DNA of 64,000 bases, from assembly GCF_040732315.1 (NCBI RefSeq), contig NZ_CP160388.1:466001-530000 (forward strand), given 5' to 3'. This DNA is from Oryzisolibacter sp. LB2S (lineage in GTDB: Bacteria; Pseudomonadota; Gammaproteobacteria; Burkholderiales; Burkholderiaceae_C). The notes beneath the pieces are model-generated. The model was given only the letters and a program-made list of their open reading frames with translations, did no database searches and had not been told where the DNA came from. This document shows positions 51,723 through 59,929 of this stretch, one piece after another. The translations under genes were made by a program, and so were the position numbers. The first letter of the stretch is position 1, and each line of letters opens with the position of its first letter.

Positions 51723-52473
51723 GTCATTGCGTGGTGCGCTGCTCATGGCCGGCCTGTGGGCGGCCGGTGCGGCCTGGGCCCAGCAGCAGCCGGGCGCGGG
51801 TGCCAGCCTGCCGCTGCTGGTCGGCAGCGGCGCGGGCGGCGCGAGCTATTCGGTGCCTATACAGACGCTGCTGTTCTTCACGGCCCTGTCCTTCCTGCCG
51901 GCCGTGCTCCTGATGATGACGGGCTTCACGCGCATCGTCATCGTGCTGTCTCTCCTGCGCCAGGCCATAGGCACGCAGCAGGCGCCGCCGAACCAGGTCA
52001 TCATCGGCCTGTCGCTGTTCCTCACGCTGTTCGTCATGGGGCCGACGCTGGACAAGGTCTACCAGGAGGCCTATGTGCCCTACACCACGAATGCGCTGAG
52101 TTTCGAGCAGGCACTCGCCAAGGCCGAGGCGCCCATGCGTGGCTTCATGCTCAAGCAGACGCGTCAGTCGGACTTTGCGCTGTTCGCGCGCCTGGCCAAA
52201 CTTGACGATGCGGTGACGGCCGAGAACGCGCCGCTGCGCGTGCTGGTCCCGGCCTTCGTGACGAGCGAGTTGAAGACCGCCTTCCAGATCGGCTTCATGG
52301 TCTTCATCCCCTTTCTGATCATCGACATGGTGGTCTCCAGCGTGCTCATGTCGCTGGGCATGATGATGCTGTCGCCGGTGCTGGTGGCGCTGCCGTTCAA
52401 GCTCATGCTGTTCGTGCTTGCCGATGGCTGGAATCTGCTGATCGGCTCGCTGGCGGCGAGCTTCGCCACGTGA
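51715..52473 (+). CDS. fliP: Flagellar type III export gate protein FliP
   Basis: A 252-residue core of the export gate. A cleavable signal peptide ([22 protein letters not shown]) is followed by [60 protein letters not shown] and [43 protein letters not shown], the signature segments of the family. Four or so membrane helices. The ATG lies within the end of fliO. Confidence 0.97.
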   Translation: MRKSLRGALLMAGLWAAGAAWAQQQPGAGASLPLLVGSGAGGASYSVPIQTLLFFTALSFLPAVLLMMTGFTRIVIVLSLLRQAIGTQQAPPNQVIIGLSLFLTLFVMGPTLDKVYQEAYVPYTTNALSFEQALAKAEAPMRGFMLKQTRQSDFALFARLAKLDDAVTAENAPLRVLVPAFVTSELKTAFQIGFMVFIPFLIIDMVVSSVLMSLGMMMLSPVLVALPFKLMLFVLADGWNLLIGSLAASFAT

Positions 52474-52483
52474 AGGAGTTGCG

Positions 52484-52753
52484 ATGACCTCCCAGTTCGT
52501 TCTGACCATGGGGCGCGATGCGCTCACGCTGCTGCTCATGGTGGCTCTGCCGGTGCTCGGCGTGGTGATGGCCGTGGGCCTGCTGGTGAGCATCTTCCAG
52601 GCCGTCACGCAGATCCACGAGGCCACGCTGGCCTTCGTTCCCAAGCTGGTCGCTGCCGTGGTGGTGTTCACGATCGCCGGGCCGTGGATGCTCACCACGC
52701 TGGTCGACTACCTGCGCCGCACCATCGAGTCCATTCCCAGCGTCGTGGGATAG
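52484..52753 (+). CDS. fliQ: Flagellar type III export gate protein FliQ
   Basis: An 89-residue protein with two hydrophobic helices (ALTLLLMVALPVLGVVMAVGLLVSIFQAVTQIHEATLAFVPKLVAAVVVFTIAGPWML). The FQAVTQIHEATL phrase is the family signature. It starts 10 bases after fliP with a GAAGGAG ribosome site and is followed by fliR. Confidence 0.97.
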   Translation: MTSQFVLTMGRDALTLLLMVALPVLGVVMAVGLLVSIFQAVTQIHEATLAFVPKLVAAVVVFTIAGPWMLTTLVDYLRRTIESIPSVVG

Positions 52754-52758
52754 GCATC

Positions 52759-53529
52759 TTGATCACCTTCACCGAGGCGCAGATCATGGCCTGGCTGTCG
52801 CCGGTGCTGTGGCCGTTTCTGCGCGTGCTGGCGCTGTTCACCGCGGCGCCCGTGTTCTCCATGCGCGCCATACCCGTGCGCGTGCGCATAGGCCTGGCGT
52901 TCTTCGTGGCGCTGTGCGCCCAGGCCGTGCTGCCCGCTCATCCGGTCATCGACGTCAACGGCCGCGAGGCCCTGGGCGCGGTGCTGCAGCAGGTGGGCGT
53001 GGGGCTGGCCCTGGGCTTTGCCGTGCGCCTGGTGTTTGCGGCCGTGGAGCTGGCGGGCGAGGTCATGGGCCTGCAGATGGGGCTGAACTTCGCCTCGTTC
53101 TTCGATCCCATGGCCAATGCCCAGGTGAGTGCGGTGGCCCGCTTCTTCGGCAACATCGCCATGCTGCTGTTCGTGGTCATCAACGGCCATCTCATGGTGC
53201 TGATGGCCGTGGTCAAGAGCTTTGACGCGTTTCCCGTGGGTGGCAGCCTGCTGCAGGCCGTGGCGCAGATGCGCCTGCATGAGCTGGGCGCGTCGCTGTT
53301 CGCGAGCAGCCTGTGGATCGCCCTGCCCATGATCGCGCTGCTGCTGTTCGTCAACCTCACGCTGGGCATCATCTCGCGCGTGGCGCCGCAGATGAACATC
53401 TATGCCGTGGGCTTCCCGGTCACGCTCACGGTGGGGCTGCTGGGCATCACCGCGACCCTGCCCATGCTCGAGCAGCCCATGGTGACGCTGCTGCAGCAAT
53501 CCATAGACATTTTTGCCTCCGGGCGTTGA
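52759..53529 (+). CDS. fliR: Flagellar type III export gate protein FliR
   Basis: A 256-residue export gate protein with about six membrane helices. It begins (TTG start) MITFTEAQIMAWLSPVLWPFLRVLALFTAAPVFSMRAIPVRVRIGLAFFVAL-like, the conserved FliR opening, with VMGLQMGLNFASFFDPMANAQVSAVARFFGNIAMLLFVVINGHL in the middle. The TTG is chosen because it restores the family N-terminus and lies 5 bases after the fliQ stop; an ATG nine codons later would cut that start. Last gene of the fliF-fliR series. Confidence 0.96.
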   Translation: MITFTEAQIMAWLSPVLWPFLRVLALFTAAPVFSMRAIPVRVRIGLAFFVALCAQAVLPAHPVIDVNGREALGAVLQQVGVGLALGFAVRLVFAAVELAGEVMGLQMGLNFASFFDPMANAQVSAVARFFGNIAMLLFVVINGHLMVLMAVVKSFDAFPVGGSLLQAVAQMRLHELGASLFASSLWIALPMIALLLFVNLTLGIISRVAPQMNIYAVGFPVTLTVGLLGITATLPMLEQPMVTLLQQSIDIFASGR

Positions 53530-53532
53530 CAG

Positions 53533-53557
53533 GCAAGCGCGGACAGCTATCGTTTTT
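53533..53557 (+). repeat. Dispersed repeat, partial copy after fliR
   Basis: CAAGCGCGGACAGCTATCGTTTTT is the right half of the repeat family. CAGCT and AGCTG on either side of the T tract also form a weak hairpin between the convergent fliR and response regulator genes, and may help to end both transcripts. Confidence 0.5.
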
Positions 53558-54185
53558 ATACGAGCTGATTGCGTATGGCGTAGACCGTGAGCTCGGCGTT
53601 GTTGGCCAGCTTGAGCTTCTCGAGCACGCGGGCGCGGTACACGCTCACGGTCTTGGGGCTGAGCATGAGCTCCTCGGCAATGTCCGACAGGCGCTTGCCC
53701 GAGGCGATCTTCACCAGCGTCTGCAGCTCGCGCTCGGAAAGCGCCTCGTGCGGCAGTTCGGGCGTGGGCTGGGCCAGGCTGTCGGCCAGCAGCTGTGCGA
53801 CCTCGGGCGTGAGGTACTTGCGGCCCTGCATCACGGTCTGCACGGCGGCGATCAGCTGTACCGGGTCGCCGGCCTTGTTGGCGTAGCCATGGGCGCCGGC
53901 CTTGAGGCAGCGCAGCGCATACTGGTCCTCGGGGTACATGGAGACGATCAGCACCTTGATGGCGGGGTGCGACTCCCTGAGGCTGGCGAGCACCTCCAGG
54001 CCGCTGCGCCCGGGCAGGTTCAGGTCGAGCAGCAGCACGTCGCATTCGGCCTTGCGCAGCACCTCGCGCAGCTCGGGGTAGCTGCCGGCCTCGCCGGTCA
54101 CGCAGATGTCGGGCGACTCGGTCAGCGTGTCGCGTATGCCGCGGCGCAGCACGGCATGGTCATCGCAAAGCACCACTTGGATCAC
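53556..54185 (-). CDS. NarL/FixJ-type response regulator
   Basis: A 209-residue transcription factor: receiver domain at 1-120 (VLCDDHAVLRRGIRDTL, phosphorylation site D54 in LLLDLNLPGRSGLE, SMYPEDQYALRCLKAGAHGYANKAGDP) and LuxR-type HTH at about 145-200 (LSERELQTLVKIASGKRLSDIAEELMLSPKTVSVYRARVLEKL). The start is a GTG that overlaps the stop codon of the sensor kinase gene, so the pair is co-translated. Targets are unknown; lying between the fli and che operons suggests, but does not prove, a link to motility. Confidence 0.9.
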   Translation of the reverse strand: MIQVVLCDDHAVLRRGIRDTLTESPDICVTGEAGSYPELREVLRKAECDVLLLDLNLPGRSGLEVLASLRESHPAIKVLIVSMYPEDQYALRCLKAGAHGYANKAGDPVQLIAAVQTVMQGRKYLTPEVAQLLADSLAQPTPELPHEALSERELQTLVKIASGKRLSDIAEELMLSPKTVSVYRARVLEKLKLANNAELTVYAIRNQLV

Positions 54186-55312
54186 GTCTCTTCTCCAGTT
54201 GCATGGCTCGCCGCATGGAGCGGCACGCTCATGATGACCGAGGTGCCCTGGCCGGGCCGGCTGCTGATGTCCAGCCAGCCGCCGGCGCGCCGGGCGCGCT
54301 CCTGCAGGCCCTTGAGGCCGAAGGAGCGGGGCTTGTGCAGCATCTCGGGGGCGATGCCGCGGCCGTCGTCGCTGACCTCCAGCGTCAGCACGCCTTCGTG
54401 GTCGGAGAGGTCGACATGCACGCGGCTGGCCTGGGCATGCCTGTGCACGTTGGTCAGCGCCTCCTGCGCCGTGCGGTAGGCCACGAGCTGCAGCGCCGCG
54501 GGCATGTCCATGGTCTCGCGGCCCGCGCTCATGCGCACGGGCACCCGCGTGCGGCGCTCGAAGGATTCGGCCAGCCAGCGCACCGCGGCCACCAGTCCCT
54601 GGTCCAGCACCGGCGGTCGCAGGTTCATCATGAGGCGCTGGCTGGCGTCCATGGCGTGCTGCAGCATCTCCGTGGCGGTGGCGGCATGCTGGCGCTGGCC
54701 CTCGTCGTGCGCGTGGCGCGCCAGCCAGGCCAGGTCGAACTTCACGGCCGCGAGCGCGCCGCCGATGTCGTCATGGATCTCGCGCGCAATCGCGGCGCGC
54801 TCCTCCTCGATCGAGGTCTGCAGGTGCTCGGCCAGATCGGCCAGGCGCTGCTCGGACGCGGCCAGATCGGCCACGGCCTGCTCGCGCGCCCGCCGGGCCT
54901 CGGCCACCTCGATGGCGCGCTGCAGCACATGCGGCAGGCGCGCCATGTCGTCCTTGAGCAGGTAGTCGGCAAAGCCCAGACGCATGGCGTCGACCGCGGC
55001 GGCCTCGCCGATGGCGCCCGACAGCAGCACGAACGGGGGGCGGTTGGGTTGTCTTTCGACGACATGCCAGGCGTCGAGCGCGGTGAAACCCGGCAGGCGG
55101 TAGTCGGCCAGGATCAGGTCGAAATCCTCCTGCCCCAGCCATTGCGTGAACTGCTCCAGGGTGTCCACCTGGCGGATCTCGTGCGGCAGCCCCGCGCGGC
55201 GCAAGGTCAGGCCCACCAGCGCATGGTCGGCGGCCGAATCCTCGAGATGCAATACGCGCACGGGTCTTTTCAGGCTGTTGTCGTCGGTAGAAATAGGTAT
55301 CATAGGATACAT
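54182..55312 (-). CDS. Soluble hybrid histidine kinase (receiver plus HisKA_3/HATPase)
   Basis: About 376 residues with no membrane helix. Residues about 15-135 are a receiver domain (VLHLEDSAADHALVGLTLRRAGL, D70 in ILADYRLPGF, K120 in YLLKDD). A coiled coil follows, then a NarX-type dimerisation domain with H180 in ERAAIAREIHDDIGGALAAVKFDL and a HATPase domain (AQEALTNVHRHAQASRVHV, VSDDGRGIAPEM, SFGLKGLQERARRAGG). It has no own sensor domain, so input probably arrives by phosphotransfer to its receiver. It pairs with the NarL-type regulator by a 4-base overlap. The exact start is unclear (55312 or 55303). Confidence 0.87.
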   Translation of the reverse strand: MYPMIPISTDDNSLKRPVRVLHLEDSAADHALVGLTLRRAGLPHEIRQVDTLEQFTQWLGQEDFDLILADYRLPGFTALDAWHVVERQPNRPPFVLLSGAIGEAAAVDAMRLGFADYLLKDDMARLPHVLQRAIEVAEARRAREQAVADLAASEQRLADLAEHLQTSIEEERAAIAREIHDDIGGALAAVKFDLAWLARHAHDEGQRQHAATATEMLQHAMDASQRLMMNLRPPVLDQGLVAAVRWLAESFERRTRVPVRMSAGRETMDMPAALQLVAYRTAQEALTNVHRHAQASRVHVDLSDHEGVLTLEVSDDGRGIAPEMLHKPRSFGLKGLQERARRAGGWLDISSRPGQGTSVIMSVPLHAASHATGEET

Positions 55313-55403
55313 ATTGGAACAAATAGGTCTGCCGCATTGCGGTGGGAAGCGGTGGTCTTGGGGCAGGGTCGTGGTCGCATTGGGCGGCCGCCATGGAGAA
55401 AGC

Positions 55404-55853
55404 ATGCAATCTACGCTCAATACGCCCGACCAGGGGCCGGTCGTGCAGGTGCCCCTGATGGTGGCTGCCGAGTTGCAGGATTGTCTGCTCATGGCCACCC
55501 ATGACCTGCACCGGCTGGAGGGCCTGCTCAATCACGCGACCGACAACCTGCTCGCCCGTTTTGGGGAGGCCAATGCCCTGCTGACCGATGCGTTCGTGGG
55601 CCAGTCGGCCGAGCTGCAGGCCTTGCGCACGGCGCTGCGCTGCGCGGTGACGGAGCTGCAGTTTCACGACATGTCCACCCAGCTCATCACCCATACCAGC
55701 CGTGTGTTGCAGGCGAGCGCCTTTTCGCTCGCGGCCCAGGTCATGGGCCGCGAGGAGGGCGAGGAGGCGGCGTCGCTCGAGGGACTGGCGCCCCAGCGTC
55801 CCAACCCCGTCGCGCAGCGCGAGATGGCGGCCGGATCGGTGGAGCTGTTCTGA
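55404..55853 (+). CDS. Small CheZ-like helical protein upstream of cheY2 (possible CheY phosphatase)
   Basis: A 149-residue, mainly helical cytoplasmic protein. The segment TELQFHDMSTQLITHTSRVL (84-103) contains D89 and Q93 in a DxxxQ arrangement, in the same context as the catalytic motif of the window's own CheZ (QDFHDLTGQVI). The rest shows little similarity to CheZ, and the C-terminal CheY-binding tail differs (ending AAGSVELF, with an acidic stretch GREEGEEAAS before it). The ATG has GGAG upstream. It lies 66 bases before cheY2 and heads the cheY2-cheA-cheW-cheR-cheD-cheB group. A CheY phosphatase or adaptor role is inferred; I do not recognise a named family. Confidence 0.7.
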   Translation: MQSTLNTPDQGPVVQVPLMVAAELQDCLLMATHDLHRLEGLLNHATDNLLARFGEANALLTDAFVGQSAELQALRTALRCAVTELQFHDMSTQLITHTSRVLQASAFSLAAQVMGREEGEEAASLEGLAPQRPNPVAQREMAAGSVELF

Positions 55854-55919
55854 GGCGCATCCCGGGGCCTGTCTCAACCGCCAAATCATTCAATCAATCA
55901 AGAGTCGTTGGAGCCTTTC

Positions 55920-56282
55920 ATGCAGTCCATTCTTGCCGTCGATGATTCGCCGTCCATGCGAAAAATGGTGTCCTTCACGCTCACCAGCGCGGGCTACCAC
56001 GTCGTGGAGGCGGTGGATGGCAAGGATGCGCTGGAGAAGGCCGAGGCCCATGCGATCAACCTGGTGCTCGCGGACCAGAACATGCCGCACCTGGACGGCA
56101 TTGGTCTGACGCGCCGGCTGCGCGAGCACCCGCGCTACAAGAACACCCCGATTCTGATTCTCACGACCGAGTCCAGCGACCAGATGAAGCAGGCGGGCCG
56201 GGCGGCCGGAGCCACGGGATGGCTCGTCAAGCCCTTCGACCCCGTGCGTCTCATCGAAGTCATCCAGAAGGTCATTCGCTGA
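55920..56282 (+). CDS. cheY: Chemotaxis response regulator CheY, second copy
   Basis: A 120-residue single-domain receiver: ILAVDDSPSMRKMVSFTLTSAGY at 4-26, phosphorylation site D52 in VLADQNMPHLDG, T82/T83 in LILTTESSDQMK, K104 in WLVKPFDP. It is the CheY type usually found next to cheA in many polar flagellates and differs clearly from the enteric-type CheY at 33.6-34.0 kb. The ATG has GGAG eight bases upstream. It may bind the motor or act as a phosphate sink; the sequence does not decide. Confidence 0.95.
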   Translation: MQSILAVDDSPSMRKMVSFTLTSAGYHVVEAVDGKDALEKAEAHAINLVLADQNMPHLDGIGLTRRLREHPRYKNTPILILTTESSDQMKQAGRAAGATGWLVKPFDPVRLIEVIQKVIR

Positions 56283-56333
56283 CGGGCGCATGCCCCCGGC
56301 TCATTCACGCAGCACACAGGAATCCGAAGCATC

Positions 56334-58460
56334 ATGGCGGACACCCATTCTCAGAGCTCCGGCGCAGGCGCGGACTTCGACCTCAGCCAGTTCTATCAGA
56401 TATTTTTCGAGGAGGCGGGCGAGAACCTCGACCAGATGGAGCAGATGCTGCTGAACCTCGATCTCGATGCGGCCAATGACGAGGAGCTCAACGGCATCTT
56501 CCGCTGCGCGCATTCCATCAAGGGCGGCGCCGCCACCTTCGGCTTTTCCGACGTGGCAGAGCTCACCCATCACATGGAGTCCCTGCTGGACAAGCTGCGC
56601 CGCCACGAGCTGCACCTGATCGCGTCCATGGTCGATGTGCTGCTGGCGTCGGCGGACGCCTCGCGCAGCCTGCTCGCGCGGCACCAGGCCGGCGGGGAGG
56701 GCGAGGCCTTGTCCACCGAGGAACTGGTGCGCGACATCAGCCTGCTGGTGTCGGGCGCCGTGCCGGAGATGCCCGCGCCCGTACCGGCGCTGGATCCGTC
56801 ACCCGAGCCTGTCCTGGCGCCGGCCCTGGCCCCTGCGTCCGCGGCGCCGGCCGCCGGCGCCGCTGCGGCGGACGGTGTGCGCTCGCTGGAAATCCATGTG
56901 GGCCCTCTCGACCAGCCGGCCACCGCCGACGCCATCAAGGAGCTGTTCAGAGACATCCCAGGCCTCGGGCAGATCGAGGACCTGCCGGCGCAGCATCCCG
57001 CGATACGGCGCTTTGCCGTGCAGACGGCCTCCACGGACGAGGATCTGCTGGATCTGTTCGCGTTTCATGTGGCCAAGGACCAGGTCAGCATCCACGCCGC
57101 CGCAGCTTGCGGGGGCTCGGGCGCTGCCGGCGGCGCAGCGGCGGAGCAGTACGGATTCTTTGCCGGTGCGCCCGGCGTGCCCGTCGATGCGGAGGCGGTC
57201 GCGGCCCTGGCTGCATCGACGGCGCCGGCAGCAAGGCCGGTGGCGGCCCGTGCGCAGGCAGAGCCCCGGCAGCCGAGCCAGGCGTCGATGGAGTCCTCCA
57301 CCATACGCGTGGCCGTGAGCAAGGTGGATCAACTCATCAATCTGGTGGGCGAACTCGTGATCACCCAGGCCATGCTGGCGCAGAACAGCCGCGGCCTGGA
57401 CGCGGGCGTCTATCAGCAGCTGCTGGCCGGACTGGCCGACCTGGACCGCAACACGCGCGATCTGCAGGAATCGGTGATGTCCATCCGCATGATTCCCATG
57501 GCCACGGTGTTCAACCGCTTCCCGCGCATGCTGCGGGACCTTGCGGGCAAGCTGGGCAAGAAGGTGGACTTCGTGACCCAGGGCGAGGCCACCGAACTGG
57601 ACAAGAGCCTGGTGGAGAAGATCACCGATCCGCTGACGCACCTCGTGCGCAACAGCCTGGACCACGGCATCGAGTCCCCCGAGGCGCGACTGGCGGCGGG
57701 CAAGCCCGAGCATGGCACGCTGACGCTGTCCGCGGCCCATCAGGGGGGCTCGATCGTCATCGAGGTGCGTGACGACGGCAAGGGGCTGTCTCGCGACAAG
57801 ATTCTCGCCAAGGCACGCGAGCGCGGCCTGGACGTGAGCGACTCCATGCCGGACGCCGAGGTCTGGCAGCTGGTCTTTGCACCGGGCTTCTCCACCGCCG
57901 AGGTGGTCACCGACGTGTCCGGCCGCGGCGTGGGCATGGATGTGGTCAAGCGCAACATCGGCGCGTTGGGCGGATCGGTGGAGATCGACTCGGCCGAGGG
58001 CTATGGCACGCGCGTGTCGGTGCGCCTGCCGCTCACGCTGGCCATCATGGATGGCATGTCGGTGGGCGTGGGCGACGAGGTCTACATCCTGCCGCTGTCC
58101 TCGGTGGTCGAGTCCTTCCAGGTGAATGCCGACGACCTCAACACCGTGACCCAGGGCGCACAGCTCGTGAAGGTGCGCGGCGACTACATGCCCGTCGTGG
58201 CGCTGGAGAAGGTCTTCCAGGTGCCGCGGCCCGCGGGTGCGCAGACGGCGGGCAACAACATCATGGTGGTCGTGGAGGCCGATGGCAGCCGCGTGGCCGT
58301 GCTGGTCGACGAGCTGCTGGGCCAGCAGCAGGTGGTGGTGAAGAACCTGGAGACCAACTACCGCAAGGTTCCCAACGTGTCCGGGGCCACCATCCTTGGC
58401 GATGGTGCGGTGGCGTTGATTCTGGACACTGGGGCGCTGGTGCGCCGGGCGCGCCATTGA
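56334..58460 (+). CDS. cheA: Chemotaxis histidine kinase CheA
   Basis: A 708-residue kinase. Hpt domain at about 15-125 with H60 in CAHSIKGGAATFGF; a Pro/Ala linker; an extra alpha-beta domain at about 185-255 (VRSLEIHVGPLDQPATADAIKELFRDIPGLG) in the place of the CheY-binding P2; the dimerisation helix pair from about 320 (STIRVAVSKVDQLINLVGELVITQAML); a HATPase domain with RNSLDHG near 435, DDGKG near 480 and GRGVGMDVV near 529; and a CheW-like regulatory domain from about 570. It passes phosphate to CheY and CheB. Gap of 51 bases after cheY2. Confidence 0.97.
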   Translation: MADTHSQSSGAGADFDLSQFYQIFFEEAGENLDQMEQMLLNLDLDAANDEELNGIFRCAHSIKGGAATFGFSDVAELTHHMESLLDKLRRHELHLIASMVDVLLASADASRSLLARHQAGGEGEALSTEELVRDISLLVSGAVPEMPAPVPALDPSPEPVLAPALAPASAAPAAGAAAADGVRSLEIHVGPLDQPATADAIKELFRDIPGLGQIEDLPAQHPAIRRFAVQTASTDEDLLDLFAFHVAKDQVSIHAAAACGGSGAAGGAAAEQYGFFAGAPGVPVDAEAVAALAASTAPAARPVAARAQAEPRQPSQASMESSTIRVAVSKVDQLINLVGELVITQAMLAQNSRGLDAGVYQQLLAGLADLDRNTRDLQESVMSIRMIPMATVFNRFPRMLRDLAGKLGKKVDFVTQGEATELDKSLVEKITDPLTHLVRNSLDHGIESPEARLAAGKPEHGTLTLSAAHQGGSIVIEVRDDGKGLSRDKILAKARERGLDVSDSMPDAEVWQLVFAPGFSTAEVVTDVSGRGVGMDVVKRNIGALGGSVEIDSAEGYGTRVSVRLPLTLAIMDGMSVGVGDEVYILPLSSVVESFQVNADDLNTVTQGAQLVKVRGDYMPVVALEKVFQVPRPAGAQTAGNNIMVVVEADGSRVAVLVDELLGQQQVVVKNLETNYRKVPNVSGATILGDGAVALILDTGALVRRARH

Positions 58461-58501
58461 GGGCGCCGCAGAGGGAACGGGAAATTGCGAGGAGTCACTG
58501 T

Positions 58502-58990
58502 ATGAACGTGGTGGACAAGGGCGTGGAAGAGATGGCGGCCGGCGCCAAGGAATACCTCAGCTTTCGACTGGGGGAGGAGGAGTACGGCATTGACATCCTC
58601 AAGGTGCAGGAGATTCGCGGCTATGAGGCGCCCACGCGCATCGCCCATGCGCCGGCCTTCATCAAGGGCGTGATCAATCTGCGCGGCACCATCGTGCCCA
58701 TCGTCGACATGCGCCTGCGCTTCGGCTGCGCGCAGGCCGAGTACAACAGCTTCACCGTGGTCATCATCCTGAACCTGCGCGAGCGGGTGGTCGGCATCGT
58801 GGTCGATTCCGTCAGCGACGTGCTGGAACTGGCGCCGGATCAGCTGCGTGCCGCTCCGGACATGGAATCGGGCATGGATGCGCAATGCATACGCGGCCTG
58901 GGGTCCGTGGGCGGCCGCATGCTGATTCTGTTGGATATCGAGCGCCTGATGTCCGGGGTGGACATGGGGATCGTGACGGCGGCGACATGA
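58502..58990 (+). CDS. cheW: Chemotaxis coupling protein CheW
   Basis: A 162-residue SH3-like adaptor that links receptors to CheA. It has KEYLSFRLGEEEYGIDILKVQEIRGYEAPTRIAHAPAFIKGVINLRGTIVPIVDMRLRF and ERVVGIVVDSVSDVLELAPDQLR, and ends ILLDIERLM. ATG chosen because the longer frame reads through the intergenic part. The stop overlaps the start of cheR. No receptor gene lies between cheW and cheR, where enterics carry one. Confidence 0.97.
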   Translation: MNVVDKGVEEMAAGAKEYLSFRLGEEEYGIDILKVQEIRGYEAPTRIAHAPAFIKGVINLRGTIVPIVDMRLRFGCAQAEYNSFTVVIILNLRERVVGIVVDSVSDVLELAPDQLRAAPDMESGMDAQCIRGLGSVGGRMLILLDIERLMSGVDMGIVTAAT

Positions 58991-59901
58991 TGCAGGCGCA
59001 GGGCAGTGCCGTCGGCATGGGCGACGCGCGCCGCCTCCAGTCGCGCCTTGGCGCGCACCGGGCGGCGTCGGAAGATGAGTCCGCGCAGGGGGCGCAGGGG
59101 CGCGAGTTCGCCTGGACCCAGGCCGACTTCTCGCGCGTTCAGGCCCTGATCTACCAGCGTGCGGGCATCAGCCTGCACGATGGCAAGCACGCCATGGTCT
59201 ACAGCCGTCTCTCGCGCCGCCTGCGCGAGACCGGACACAACAACTTCCGCGACTATCTGGGCTGGCTGGAAAGTACCGACGGGCCGGAATGGCAGGAGTT
59301 CGTGAACGCCCTCACCACCAACCTGACGGCGTTCTTCAGGGAACAGCACCATTTCGACATCTTTGCGCAGCTGCTGCGCACGCGCCCGTCCGGGCCGTGG
59401 AACGTGTGGTGCAGTGCCGCGTCGACCGGCGAGGAGCCCTATTCGATCGTCATGACGGCGCTCGAGACCTTGCAGCCGCGCGCACAGTTCAAGCTTGCCG
59501 CGAGCGACATCGACTCCAACGTGTTGGCCACGGCGGCGCGCGGGGTGTACCGCATCGATGGACTCAAGAGCCTGAGCCAGGCCCGGCTGCAGCGCTTCTT
59601 TCAGCGCGGCACGGGGGCCAATGCGGGGCTGGCACGCGTGCGCCCCGAGCTGCGCAATGCCATCGAGTTCCTCAGCGTCAACCTGATCCGTGACGATTGG
59701 CCGTTTCGCGAGTCCTTCGACGTCGTGTTCTGCCGTAACGTCATGATCTACTTCGATGAGCCCACGCAGCGTCGCGTGCTCGAGCGCATCCACCATGTGC
59801 TCAAGCCCGGTGGCATGCTGTTCGTGGGCCATGCGGAGAACTTCAGCGATTCGCGCGACCTGTTCGCCCTGCGTGGCAAGACGGTCTATGAGCGTGTTTG
59901 A
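58987..59901 (+). CDS. cheR: Chemoreceptor methyltransferase CheR
   Basis: A 304-residue methyltransferase that adds methyl groups to chemoreceptor glutamates. The N-terminal helical domain (FSRVQALIYQRAGISLHDGKHAMVYSRLSRRLRETG) recognises receptors; the SAM-binding domain shows NLTAFFREQHHFDIF, CSAASTGEEPYSIVM, LAASDIDSNVLATAARGVY, FDVVFCRNVMIYFDEPTQRRVLERIHHVLKPGGMLFVGHAE. It overlaps cheW by 4 bases. Confidence 0.97.
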   Translation: MMQAQGSAVGMGDARRLQSRLGAHRAASEDESAQGAQGREFAWTQADFSRVQALIYQRAGISLHDGKHAMVYSRLSRRLRETGHNNFRDYLGWLESTDGPEWQEFVNALTTNLTAFFREQHHFDIFAQLLRTRPSGPWNVWCSAASTGEEPYSIVMTALETLQPRAQFKLAASDIDSNVLATAARGVYRIDGLKSLSQARLQRFFQRGTGANAGLARVRPELRNAIEFLSVNLIRDDWPFRESFDVVFCRNVMIYFDEPTQRRVLERIHHVLKPGGMLFVGHAENFSDSRDLFALRGKTVYERV

Positions 59902-59929
59902 CACGAGACAGCAGCCGTACAGGAGCATC

